Shown one piece after another: positions 1 to 7,387 of a stretch of 64,000 bases of DNA. Origin of the DNA: Streptomyces polyasparticus (GTDB lineage: Bacteria; Actinomycetota; Actinomycetes; Streptomycetales; Streptomycetaceae); NCBI RefSeq assembly GCF_014493765.1, contig NZ_JACTVJ010000019.1, forward strand, positions 1 to 64,000. Direction: 5' to 3'. The translations under genes were made by a program, and so were the position numbers. Positions within the stretch are counted from its first letter, which is position 1. Each line of letters starts with the position of its first letter. The notes beneath the pieces were generated by a model that worked only from the letters and a program-made list of their open reading frames with translations, was not told the origin of the DNA and searched no databases.

Positions 1-371
1 TTGAGGCCGATCTCCTGGGTGGCCATCGACTTGACCTTGACGACCTCACGCTCACCCGTGGCGCGCACGAGGTCCGTCACGATCCGGTTGGCTTCGTCCG
101 CATCCGTGGCCCAGTGCACGGTGCCGCCCGCCGCGGTGACGGCGGCCTCCAACTGCACGAGGTAGGCGTCGAGATGGCGCAGCGTGTGGTCCTTGATCTG
201 TTTGCCGGCCTCGCGCAGTTCGGCCCAGTCGTCGAGTTCGGCCACCGCCTTCGCCCGCTTGTCGCGGATGGTGTGCGTGGCGTGCCGGAGATTCGCCCGG
301 AGCGTTCGGTCCGCGACCGCCTCGTGCGCGGCCTCGGGAAAGGCCGGCATGCCGACGAAGGTCCCGCTCAT
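1..371 (-). CDS. lutB: LutB, lactate utilisation iron-sulfur protein (N-terminal part, cut by window start)
   Basis: N-terminal 123 residues of the LutB/YkgF family, a subunit of the LutABC complex that oxidises L-lactate to pyruvate in the cytoplasm. Seen: the family's opening block, including WAELREAGKQIKDHTLRHLD, a GGTVHWATDADEAN stretch and the VKVKSMATQEIGL motif of the LUD domain. The two 4Fe-4S motifs expected near the C-terminus lie outside the window. The ATG at 369-371 overlaps the lutA stop (ATGA), so the two genes are translationally coupled, lutA first. The gene is truncated only by the window edge. Confidence 0.9.
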   Translation of the reverse strand, partial: MSGTFVGMPAFPEAAHEAVADRTLRANLRHATHTIRDKRAKAVAELDDWAELREAGKQIKDHTLRHLDAYLVQLEAAVTAAGGTVHWATDADEANRIVTDLVRATGEREVVKVKSMATQEIGL

Positions 372-1174
372 GCCGCATTCCCCTCGGTCTCGGCTGCGAT
401 TTCGGTTGTGTCGTCGTTTTCGGTCGCGCCGTCGTATTCGGTGCGCGCCAGGATCTCCGCGATATGCACAGGTCTGATCTCCGTACGCAGCCGGGTCATC
501 GTGCCGCCGATGTGCATCAGGCAGGAGTTGTCCGCCGCGCAGAGGCGGTCGGCGCCCGTGGACTCGGCGTTGCGGACCTTGTCCAGGCCCATGGCCGCCG
601 ACACATCGGGGTTCTTCACGGCGAAGGTGCCGCCGAAGCCGCAGCACTCCTCGGCGCCGGGCAGCTCCACCAGCTCCAGTCCCTTGACCGCTTCCAGCAG
701 CCTGCGCGGGCGGTCGCCCAGGCCGAGCGAGCGAAGGCCGTGGCAGGTCGGGTGGTACGTCACCTTGTGCGGGTAGTACGCGCCCACGTCGACCACACCG
801 AGCACATCGATCAAGAACTCGGTGAGTTCGTAGGTCTTGGGGATCACCGGGGCCAGGACCCGCGACAGTTCCCCGCCCCGGCCCTCCGCCGCGGCCCGCT
901 CGCCGAGCCGTGGATACAGCTCGCGGACCATCGCCGCGCACGAGCCGGACGGCGTGACGATCGCCTCGTAGGAGCCGAAGACATCGGAGTAATGCCGGGC
1001 CAACGGCTCGGCCTGATGGCGATAGCCCGTGTTGTAGTGAGCCTGCCCGCAACAGGTCTGCGCCATCGGGAAATCCACCTCGACGCCCAGTCTGGTCAGG
1101 AGTTTGACCACATCCCGGCCGGTATCGGGATAGAGCGTGTCGTTGACGCACGTCAGGAACAGAGCGACACGCAT
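368..1174 (-). CDS. lutA: LutA, (Fe-S)-binding CCG-domain subunit of lactate oxidase
   Basis: 268-aa cytoplasmic protein with two cysteine-rich CCG domains: the first around residues 5-85 with QTCCGQAHYNTGY, the second around 140-225 with EECCGFGGTF. This is the standard arrangement of LutA/LldE, the Fe-S subunit passing electrons from lactate oxidation. Usual family length is about 240-270 residues. A GAGGAG ribosome binding site lies 5-6 bases before the ATG at 1172-1174. It is the first gene of a lutA-lutB operon running off the left edge. The C-terminal 25 residues are polar and family-atypical. No LutR regulator is present in the window. Confidence 0.92.
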   Translation of the reverse strand: MRVALFLTCVNDTLYPDTGRDVVKLLTRLGVEVDFPMAQTCCGQAHYNTGYRHQAEPLARHYSDVFGSYEAIVTPSGSCAAMVRELYPRLGERAAAEGRGGELSRVLAPVIPKTYELTEFLIDVLGVVDVGAYYPHKVTYHPTCHGLRSLGLGDRPRRLLEAVKGLELVELPGAEECCGFGGTFAVKNPDVSAAMGLDKVRNAESTGADRLCAADNSCLMHIGGTMTRLRTEIRPVHIAEILARTEYDGATENDDTTEIAAETEGNAA

Positions 1175-1246
1175 CGCGACTCCTCATCGGTCGGTCATCG
1201 GATGGATGCAGCGTACGCGCCGACCCGCCGCTCCGGGAGGCTCGAT

Positions 1247-1273
1247 GCTTTATAGGAGTTGACTTATATAAGC
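1247..1273. promoter_or_regulatory. AT-rich imperfect inverted repeat before the arsR-type gene
   Basis: GCTTTATA at 1247-1254 is mirrored by TATAAGC at 1267-1273, in an otherwise GC-rich gap between the divergent lutA and arsR-type genes. ArsR-family repressors bind AT-rich dyads of this kind at their own promoters, so autoregulation is an inference. Confidence 0.4.
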
Positions 1274-1295
1274 GGTGGGTGGCAGCCTGAGGGCC

Positions 1296-1667
1296 GTGCA
1301 CGCTTTCGATGTTCTGGGCGACCCGGTCCGGCGCCGCATCCTGGAGCTGCTCGCCGAGGGCGAGCGGAGCTCGGGCGAGGTGACGGCCTCCATCCGTGAG
1401 GAGTTCGGCATCTCGCAGCCCGCTGTGTCCCAGCATCTGCGGGTGCTGCGCGAGAGTGGATTCACCACCGTGCGTGCCGAAGGAACGCGGCGCCTGTACG
1501 CCGTGGACACGGGTCCGCTCCAGGAAGTGGACGCCTGGCTCGAGCGCTTCCGGGGCTTCTGGGAGCAGCGGCTCGATGCGCTCGGCACCGAACTCGCGCG
1601 GGGTAAGCGGGCCAGGCGACGATCCGGGCAACGGGACAGCAAATCGAGGGAGAGCTCCGATGAATGA
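1296..1667 (+). CDS. ArsR-family winged-helix transcriptional regulator
   Basis: 123-aa cytoplasmic DNA-binding protein. The opening FDVLGDPVRRRILELLAEGE and the recognition-helix region SQPAVSQHLRVLRESG are classic ArsR winged-helix sequence, followed by TVRAEGTRRLYAVD, the wing. There are no Cys-rich metal site motifs, so it is probably a non-metal ArsR of the type paired with SRPBCC proteins. A GTG at 1275 in the same frame would add seven residues; I prefer the GTG at 1296 because it starts just before the conserved domain. It overlaps the next gene by 8 bp, and the two form an operon. Confidence 0.88.
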   Translation: MHAFDVLGDPVRRRILELLAEGERSSGEVTASIREEFGISQPAVSQHLRVLRESGFTTVRAEGTRRLYAVDTGPLQEVDAWLERFRGFWEQRLDALGTELARGKRARRRSGQRDSKSRESSDE

Positions 1668-2313
1668 AATCGCCGACCGTATCAACGCCATGCGGCGCGC
1701 TGTACGGGATGCCGACACCCCCAAGGGGCGGGGTCGCGCGATCGTGCTCAGCCGGGTCTACGACGCCGGAATCGAGGACGTATGGGAGGCGTGCACCGAT
1801 CCGGAGCGCGTCGGCCGCTGGTTCCTGCCCGTGACAGGGGAGTTGAAGCCGGGCGGCTCCTATCAGCTGGAGGGCAACGCGGGCGGGGAGATCCTGCGCT
1901 GCGAGCAGCCGCGGCTGCTGAGGGTGAGCTGGATCTACGGCCCGCAGCAGGAGGACGGCTTCAGCGAGGTCGAAGTCCGGCTCACGCCCGAGGGCGAGGA
2001 CCGTACGCGGTTCGAGCTGGAGCACATCGCGATCGTGCCGGCGGAGTTCTGGGACCAGTTCGGGCCCGGGGCCACCGGTGTCGGCTGGGATCTCGGTCTC
2101 GTGGGCCTGGAGATGTTCCTCGCGCAGGGCGCGTCCTTCGACCGGGCCGAGGCCCAGGCATGGAGCGAATCGGCCGAGGCGGGCGAGCTGATGACGGCCA
2201 GCAGCGAGGCCTGGCGCCTGGCGAACGTGGCGTACGGGGAATCGGCGGAGGTCGCGGACGCGATGGCGCAGGCGACGACGCGGTTCTACGTCCCCGGGCC
2301 GGACGGCGGCTGA
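1660..2313 (+). CDS. SRPBCC (AHSA1/START-like) domain protein
   Basis: 217-aa cytoplasmic protein. Residues about 25-165 form an AHSA1-type SRPBCC fold: SRVYDAGIEDVWEACTDPERVGRWFLPV, then the GGEI and ELEHIAI strands. Such helix-grip folds bind hydrophobic ligands. They frequently sit directly behind an ArsR regulator, as here with an 8-bp overlap, suggesting the regulator controls it. The ATG at 1660 is used because it falls inside the coupling overlap; a longer open frame extends upstream but only shadows the regulator. The ligand is unknown. Confidence 0.85.
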   Translation: MNEIADRINAMRRAVRDADTPKGRGRAIVLSRVYDAGIEDVWEACTDPERVGRWFLPVTGELKPGGSYQLEGNAGGEILRCEQPRLLRVSWIYGPQQEDGFSEVEVRLTPEGEDRTRFELEHIAIVPAEFWDQFGPGATGVGWDLGLVGLEMFLAQGASFDRAEAQAWSESAEAGELMTASSEAWRLANVAYGESAEVADAMAQATTRFYVPGPDGG

Positions 2314-2420
2314 CGGGCGCGGCGACTCGGTCGGGCGCCGGTTTGCGATGCCGGCCCGGGGCCGCGATACCGGCCGTATGGCCTATCCCCTTGTCGGTGG
2401 CGGCCGTTAGATTTGCGGGC

Positions 2421-3152
2421 ATGACCGAACAGCTCACTCCCATGCCCGAGGACTGGCAGCGCGCACTCGCCGTTGTCGCCCACCCCGACGACCTGGAGTA
2501 CGGCTGTGCCGGAGCCGTCGCCGGCTGGACGGACGGCGGCCGGGAGGTCGTCTATCTGCTCGCGTCCCGCGGCGAGGCCGGGATCGACACCCTCGAGCCG
2601 GAGAAGTGCGCCCCGCTGCGTGAGCAGGAGCAGTTGGCCAGCGCCGCCGTCGTGGGCGTCGGCACGGTGGAGTTCCTCGACCATGCCGACGGTGTCATCG
2701 AATACGGCACCGCACTGCGCCGCGACATCGCCGCCGCGATCCGCCGTCACAAGCCCGAGCTGGTGATCACCCTCAACCACCGGGAGAGCTTCGGCGGGCG
2801 TTTCCTCAACTCGGCCGACCACCGGGCCGTGGGTCAGGCGGCCATCGACGCCGTCGCGGACGCGGGCAACCGCTGGATCTTCCCCGAGCTGGTGAAGGAG
2901 GGCCTCGCCCCGTGGAACGGGGTGCGGTGGATCGCCATCGCCGGTTCCGAGCGGGCCACGCACGCGGTCGACGCCGGGCCCGGGTTCGAGCGCTCGGTGC
3001 GCTCGTTGCTCGAACACCGTGCGTACATCGAGGCGTTGACGGACGAGGACCCCGAGGCGTACGTGCGCGGATTCCTGACCATGACCAGCGAGATGAACGC
3101 AGAGCGGTTCGGCGGCAAGCCCGCGGTGGCGTTCGAGGTCTTCGCGCTCTGA
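2421..3152 (+). CDS. PIG-L family N-acetyl sugar deacetylase
   Basis: 243-aa LmbE/PIG-L family zinc hydrolase. Seen: the hallmark VVAHPDDLEYGCAG at residues 14-27 (His and Asp as zinc/catalytic ligands) and the later NSADHRAVGQAAIDAV with the third zinc histidine. Members such as MshB and Mca remove acyl groups from GlcNAc-type substrates in mycothiol metabolism, but length and motifs here do not fix the substrate. It stands alone: 107 bp from the SRPBCC gene and 112 bp before the enoyl-CoA hydratase. A strong dyad lies in the downstream gap. Confidence 0.87.
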   Translation: MTEQLTPMPEDWQRALAVVAHPDDLEYGCAGAVAGWTDGGREVVYLLASRGEAGIDTLEPEKCAPLREQEQLASAAVVGVGTVEFLDHADGVIEYGTALRRDIAAAIRRHKPELVITLNHRESFGGRFLNSADHRAVGQAAIDAVADAGNRWIFPELVKEGLAPWNGVRWIAIAGSERATHAVDAGPGFERSVRSLLEHRAYIEALTDEDPEAYVRGFLTMTSEMNAERFGGKPAVAFEVFAL

Positions 3153-3220
3153 GCCGGCGCCCGCTGCGGAGAGCTGCAGAGCGCGGCCCCTTGAGAGCAC
3201 CCCCTTCAAAGCACAGCCCC

Positions 3221-3261
3221 CGCCCCCTACTCTGACGCGACGTCAGAAACGGTAGGGGGCG
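3221..3261. promoter_or_regulatory. Two-tier perfect dyad covering the ribosome binding site of the enoyl-CoA hydratase gene
   Basis: An outer 10-bp arm CGCCCCCTAC (3221-3230) pairs exactly with GTAGGGGGCG (3252-3261). An inner 7-bp arm TCTGACG (3231-3237) pairs with CGTCAGA (3241-3247) across a CGA spacer. The inner dyad looks like a TetR-type operator. As RNA the whole element would sequester the AGGGGG just before the ATG at 3265. It could also act as a terminator for the gene ending at 3152, but lacks a U-tract. Confidence 0.7.
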
Positions 3262-3264
3262 CGG

Positions 3265-4098
3265 ATGATCGACACCACCGGTACGGAGATCGCCGAGGGC
3301 GAGGAGCGGCTGCGCCTCGACATAGAGGACGGACTCGGCATCCTCACGCTCTGCCGCCCGGACAAGCTCAACGCCTGGAGCTGGGAGTCGACCCGCCAGC
3401 TCGGCCTGTTCGCCGACCGGATCCGCTTCGACGACTCCATCAGGGCGGTCCTGCTGCGCGCGGAAGGCCGGGCCTTCTGCGCGGGCATCGATGTCACCGC
3501 GCCCGGCGGAGCGATCACCGGACGGTCGGGAGCCGAACGCACCCGCAACTACTACGAGGGCATCCGCTGGGTGCACGAGCGGATGCGCGTCTTCGCCGGT
3601 CTGCCCCAGCCGGTCGTCGCCGCCGTCCAGGGCTACTGCCTGGGCTTCGGCTTCGAGCTCGCACTGATGGCGGACATCCGCGTGGCCGCGGACGACGCGG
3701 TGTTCGCGCTGCCCGAGGCGCAGATCGGCGTGGCGGTGGACGCGGGCGGCGATCTGCGGATCGCCAGGGATGCGGGCGCAGGCTGGGCCAAGTTCCTCGC
3801 GCTGACAGGCCGGCGGATCGACGCGGCCACGGCGGAGCGGCTGCGGCTGCTCCAAATGGTCACCCCGGTGCAGGATTTGGAGAAGACGGCTCGGTCGCTC
3901 GCCGCGGAGATCGCGGCCAATGCGCCGCTCGCCGTGCAGGGCATCAAGCGCGATATCGACCTCTTCGCGGACGCGGGCCTGACCGAGGCCCTCGAACGCA
4001 CGGCCTTCGCGGCCGCCCTCACGCTCACCTCGGAGGACTCGCGGGAGGGATACACGGCGAAGGCGGCGCGGCGGGCCGCCGAGTTCGAGGGGAAATAG
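3265..4098 (+). CDS. Enoyl-CoA hydratase/isomerase family protein
   Basis: 277-aa crotonase-fold enzyme, hydrating or isomerising enoyl-CoA esters in the cytoplasm. Oxyanion-hole segments are visible: FCAGID around residue 72 and a GYCLGFGFELAL segment around 124-135. Both acid/base glutamates of classical hydratases appear conserved: the Glu of FELAL (about 130) and that of LPEAQIG (about 151). Length matches the family. The start codon is preceded by AGGGGGCGCGG within the dyad at 3221-3261, so expression is probably controlled there. Exact acyl substrate is unclear. Confidence 0.88.
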   Translation: MIDTTGTEIAEGEERLRLDIEDGLGILTLCRPDKLNAWSWESTRQLGLFADRIRFDDSIRAVLLRAEGRAFCAGIDVTAPGGAITGRSGAERTRNYYEGIRWVHERMRVFAGLPQPVVAAVQGYCLGFGFELALMADIRVAADDAVFALPEAQIGVAVDAGGDLRIARDAGAGWAKFLALTGRRIDAATAERLRLLQMVTPVQDLEKTARSLAAEIAANAPLAVQGIKRDIDLFADAGLTEALERTAFAAALTLTSEDSREGYTAKAARRAAEFEGK

Positions 4099-4168
4099 AC
4101 CAGATTTGTTACCTTTCGTCCGCATCCGTGGCCCTGCTACCGGGGCCGCCCGACTCCGGAGCGGACCA

Positions 4169-5656
4169 ATGTCATCTGCCTCTCTACGTCCGTACGGACG
4201 CCGCGAACTCTTCGGTCTGGCGGCGGGCGGCACCCTCGCCGGACTCGCCGCGGCCGTGCTCCCCGCATCGGACCGCGCGGCCGCCGCGACCGCACGCCGG
4301 ACCCACTTCCGCGCCGTCGTCATCGGCTCCGGCTTCGGTGGCGCGGTGGCGGCGCTGCGGCTGGGGCAGGCCGGGGTGGACACGCTGGTCCTGGAGCGGG
4401 GGACCGACGGCGGGCCCGGGCCCGACGGGGGAGTCGAGCACCATCTGGAGTCGGGTCTCGACATGCTCGCCGGCGTGACGGTCGGCGGTGGCTCGGTCGG
4501 CTACTTCGGCATCACCGTGGCACCCCAGCGCCCCTACTTCGAGCGCCTGTACCCGAAGGGCCTGCGCTACGACGAGCTCGCCCGCACATGGTTCCCGCTC
4601 GCCCGCCGTATGCTCCGCGCCTCCGCGATGCCGCGCGACATCTACGACGCGGCCCCGTACACGCATGTGCGCTCCTGGGACACCCGGGTGCGGCGCGCGG
4701 GATTCACCCCGTACGGACTCGGCGCGGCTTTCAACTGGCAGGCGGTACGCGACGAACTCGACGGCCGTACCCGCTCCGTGGTGACCGCCGGCGATCCGGT
4801 CGGCGCCACCACCACGGGGGCCAAACTGACCCTGCGCCAGACCTATCTGCCTGCCGCGCTCGCCACCGGCCGGGTGCAACTGCGCGCCCGTCACGAGGTC
4901 GTCGGCATCACCCGCTCCCGGCGGGGCTACGAGCTCCAGGTGCGCCGGCTCGCCCCGGACGGCGGCGTGCTCGCCACCGAGGCCGTCACCTGCGAGCTCC
5001 TGTTCCTCGCGGCCGGCACCCTCGGGACCAACCGGCTGCTCGTGGCCGCCCGCGAGACCGGTGCGCTGCCCGAACTGCCCGCCGGGATCGGCAGCGGATT
5101 CGGGGACAACGGCGACCAGTTCACCGGCTGCGTCATCCCCGTCGCGCAGTCAGGGCCCACGCAGGGCGCGCCGATCGCCTCGATGACGCGGCTGCACGAC
5201 GAGTTCGAGCTGCCGCTCCTCCTCGAATGCGGCCACTTCCCGCCCGCCGGTGACCGGGCTCTGTCGGTGTCGTTCGCGATGACGGTCGACACGGACCACC
5301 GCGGCACCTTCCGCTACGACCCGGCCACGCGAGCGGTCCGGCTGACCGACTGGTCCACGGAGAAGACCGCGGCGGCCCGTCGCTCCGCCCTCGCCGCCAC
5401 GGCCCGGATCGCCGAGGCGACCCCGGGCTGTGTCCCGCTGCCGGACCTCTCGCCGCTGCTGCCCACGGCCCACCCGCTCGGTGGCTGCGAGATCGGCCGG
5501 GTCACCGACCTGGAGGGCCGGGTGCGCGGGATGAAGGGCCTGTACGTCATGGACTCGACCCTGCTCCCCGGCAACGCGGCCGGCGCCAACCCGTCGCTCA
5601 CGATCACGGCTCTCGCCGAACGGGCGCTGGCGGGCATCGTCCGCGCGGGTGGCTGA
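4169..5656 (+). CDS. Tat-exported GMC-type FAD oxidoreductase, cholesterol-oxidase-like
   Basis: 495-aa flavoprotein. The N-terminus has a twin-arginine signal (GRRELFGLAAGG followed by a hydrophobic stretch and an Ala-rich cleavage region near residue 35). A Rossmann FAD motif VIGSGFGGAVAALRL follows at about 50-64. The C-terminus has HPLGGC with the candidate active-site His about 435 and GANPSLTITALAER with the Asn about 474. This His/Asn pair and spacing match non-covalent cholesterol/steroid oxidases and related 3-hydroxysteroid dehydrogenases. GGAG 8 bases before the ATG supports this start; an upstream in-frame ATG at 4106 would precede the Tat signal with an unlikely tail. The substrate is inferred only. 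Confidence 0.85.
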   Translation: MSSASLRPYGRRELFGLAAGGTLAGLAAAVLPASDRAAAATARRTHFRAVVIGSGFGGAVAALRLGQAGVDTLVLERGTDGGPGPDGGVEHHLESGLDMLAGVTVGGGSVGYFGITVAPQRPYFERLYPKGLRYDELARTWFPLARRMLRASAMPRDIYDAAPYTHVRSWDTRVRRAGFTPYGLGAAFNWQAVRDELDGRTRSVVTAGDPVGATTTGAKLTLRQTYLPAALATGRVQLRARHEVVGITRSRRGYELQVRRLAPDGGVLATEAVTCELLFLAAGTLGTNRLLVAARETGALPELPAGIGSGFGDNGDQFTGCVIPVAQSGPTQGAPIASMTRLHDEFELPLLLECGHFPPAGDRALSVSFAMTVDTDHRGTFRYDPATRAVRLTDWSTEKTAAARRSALAATARIAEATPGCVPLPDLSPLLPTAHPLGGCEIGRVTDLEGRVRGMKGLYVMDSTLLPGNAAGANPSLTITALAERALAGIVRAGG

Positions 5657-5723
5657 GGGATCTCCCGTAACGCTCCTTGCGGAGCCGCCCCGGCGCTGAC
5701 CGCAAGCCCCGTATTGCCTTGCC

Positions 5724-5795
5724 GCTCAAGCGGCGATGTCGGCTCAAGCGGCGATGTCGATTCAATCTGTGATGCCGGTTCAGGCTGCGATGCCG
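5724..5795. repeat. 18-bp tandem repeat spanning an SDR stop codon
   Basis: Four consecutive 18-bp units: two identical (5724-5741, 5742-5759, GCTCAAGCGGCGATGTCG) and two diverged (5760-5777, 5778-5795). The last contains the stop codon of the minus-strand SDR gene. Read on the minus strand each unit holds an in-phase TGA, so the gene end has been copied four times. Confidence 0.85.
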
Positions 5796-6565
5796 GCTTC
5801 GGGCCGGAGTGCGGGACCGAGCAGCAGCCCGCCGTCCAGGACGAACTCCGCGCCCGTGGCGAAAGCCGCGTCCCGGGAGGTGATGAAGAGCAACAGGCGG
5901 GTGATCTCCGAGGGTTCGGCGAGGCGGGGGATGGCGAAGGGGTCGGGCGAGTAGAAGTCGGCGATGGGTGCCTGGCCCGCGACCGTGGGTTCGTTGATCA
6001 GCGGTGTGGAGACGACGCCGGGGTGGATGGAGTTGACCCGGATGTTGTCCCGCCCCAGCTCCAGCGCGGCCGTCTTGGTCAGGCCGCGTACGGCCCACTT
6101 GCTGGCGGTGTAGGGGGCGTAGCAGGCCGTGCCGCCGTGGGCCATGGTCGAGGCGATGTTGACGATGGTGCCGCCACCGCCCCTGCGCATGGACGGAACC
6201 ACGGCCCTGATGCCGAGGAACTGGCCGGTGACGTTGACGCCGAAGGTGTGCTCCCAGGTGCGGAGTTCGGTGTGCTCGATGGGGGCCGCCGGGTTCTGGA
6301 CGCCCGCGTTGTTCACCAGGATGGTGACCGGCCCGAAGTGGTCCTCGACTTCTTGTATCGCCGCCGCCCAGTCGTCCTCGCTGGTGACATCCAGGTGGAC
6401 GGACAGCGCCCTGCTGCCGAGCCGGGCGGCGAGATCTGCGCAGGCGTCGTCGCGGCCGGCGACGACGACATTCGCCCCCTCGTCGTGGTAGCCCCGCACA
6501 TGGCTGCTTCCCATGCCCCCGCTGCCGCCTGTGACGAGGACGGTCTGACCCTCGAAACGTCCCAT
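5780..6565 (-). CDS. Short-chain dehydrogenase/reductase (classical SDR)
   Basis: 261-aa NAD(P)-dependent oxidoreductase with a Rossmann fold. Seen: the cofactor motif TGGSGGMGSSH near residue 13, NNAGVQ near 86, the catalytic Tyr and Lys in YAPYTASKWAVRG, and a C-terminal GAEFVLDGG. Length and motifs are typical of 3-oxoacyl-ACP-reductase-like SDRs acting on alcohols or ketones. It is divergent from a TetR gene, and the 122-bp gap holds two matching operators, so that TetR most likely represses it. Its 3' end lies in the tandem repeat at 5724-5795. The physiological substrate is unknown. Confidence 0.9.
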   Translation of the reverse strand: MGRFEGQTVLVTGGSGGMGSSHVRGYHDEGANVVVAGRDDACADLAARLGSRALSVHLDVTSEDDWAAAIQEVEDHFGPVTILVNNAGVQNPAAPIEHTELRTWEHTFGVNVTGQFLGIRAVVPSMRRGGGGTIVNIASTMAHGGTACYAPYTASKWAVRGLTKTAALELGRDNIRVNSIHPGVVSTPLINEPTVAGQAPIADFYSPDPFAIPRLAEPSEITRLLLFITSRDAAFATGAEFVLDGGLLLGPALRPEAGIAA

Positions 6566-6593
6566 GACGCATCCTTCCTGGACTGATAATGAT

Positions 6594-6613
6594 GGTGAGC
6601 TGAGTGACTCACC
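6594..6613. promoter_or_regulatory. TetR operator, copy 1 (imperfect)
   Basis: GGTGAGCTGAGTGACTCACC. It agrees with the second site at 18 of 20 positions and has the same 2-bp centre. It lies 29 bp upstream of the SDR start codon, where a bound repressor would block that promoter. Confidence 0.75.
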
Positions 6614-6640
6614 TCTTCACTCAAGGTAGGAGCAGGGGTG

Positions 6641-6664
6641 GAGGTGAGTCAAGTGACTCACCTC
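6641..6664. promoter_or_regulatory. TetR operator, copy 2 (perfect 24-bp palindrome)
   Basis: Arms GAGGTGAGTCA and TGACTCACCTC are exact reverse complements around AG. The centre is 49 bp from that of copy 1. It sits directly before the tetR-type gene, consistent with autorepression. Confidence 0.82.
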
Positions 6665-6687
6665 GCCGTGAGAGGCATACTGGGGGT

Positions 6688-7338
6688 ATGACGGGACAGG
6701 GAGTGACGGCACAGCCGTCGGAGTACCACCGGCGCGTGGCGGCGCAGAAGCGGACGGCCATCGTCGAGGCGGCGACGAAGCTGTTCCTCGACTCCGGCTA
6801 CGACGGCACTTCGCTGGCCCGCATCGCCGAGGCTGCCGGAGTGTCGCGTGCGACGCTGTTCAAGCAGTTCGCCACGAAGGCGGCCCTGTTCGAGGCGATC
6901 GTCACCGAACACTGGAAGGCCGACGACGAGGCCCCCCTCCCCGAGCCGGGGAACCTCCGCGCAGGGCTCGAGGCCATCGGGCGCCGATACGTGGCGCTGC
7001 TCACCCGGCCCGGCATGGCCGCCCTCTTCCGCATCGTCATCGCCGAGGTGCCCCGCTTCCCGGAGCTCGGCGAGACCCAGTTCAAGCTCGGCAAGATGCC
7101 CTACTTCGAATCGGTCCGCCGCTACCTGGCAGCGGAGAACGCCGCTGGTACGGCACGACTCGACGATGCGGAGATGGCGGCGACCCAATTCCTGGGAATG
7201 ATCTCCAACTATGTGTTCTGGCCGCGGATGCTGCTCGCACACTGGGAGCCCGACGACGCTGCCGTCGCCGACGCGGTCGACCAAGCGGTGCTGACCATGC
7301 TCGCGCGATACGGAGTGCCCGGGAGCCGGGGCGCCTGA
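6688..7338 (+). CDS. TetR-family transcriptional regulator
   Basis: 216-aa dimeric repressor. The N-terminal helix-turn-helix (about residues 18-65) has ATKLFLDSGYDGTSLARIAEAAGVSRATLFKQFATK-type sequence, typical of TetR. The C-terminal half is a ligand-binding region resembling TetR_C of AcrR-like proteins. GGGGGT just before the ATG at 6688 supports this start. The gene is divergent from an SDR, with two copies of a GGTGAG...CTCACC palindrome between them. A ligand related to the SDR substrate is the natural inference. Confidence 0.92.
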   Translation: MTGQGVTAQPSEYHRRVAAQKRTAIVEAATKLFLDSGYDGTSLARIAEAAGVSRATLFKQFATKAALFEAIVTEHWKADDEAPLPEPGNLRAGLEAIGRRYVALLTRPGMAALFRIVIAEVPRFPELGETQFKLGKMPYFESVRRYLAAENAAGTARLDDAEMAATQFLGMISNYVFWPRMLLAHWEPDDAAVADAVDQAVLTMLARYGVPGSRGA

Positions 7339-7346
7339 GACAGCCC

Positions 7347-7378
7347 TCGGGCGCCGGTGAGCACATGCCAGGCGCCGA
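7347..7378. terminator. Bidirectional hairpin between convergent genes
   Basis: TCGGGCGCC at 7347-7355 can pair with GGCGCCGA at 7371-7378 (8 pairs, one bulge, 15-nt loop). It lies between the tetR-type gene and the convergent SDR. There is no U-tract, as is common in streptomycetes. Confidence 0.4.
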
Positions 7379-7387
7379 CGAACACCG

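Noticed and set aside
2806-4464. 552-codon minus-strand frame opposite the enoyl-CoA hydratase and GMC genes
   Set aside because: No motifs; it spans a gene boundary and the dyad at 3221-3261, and the plus-strand genes are clear.
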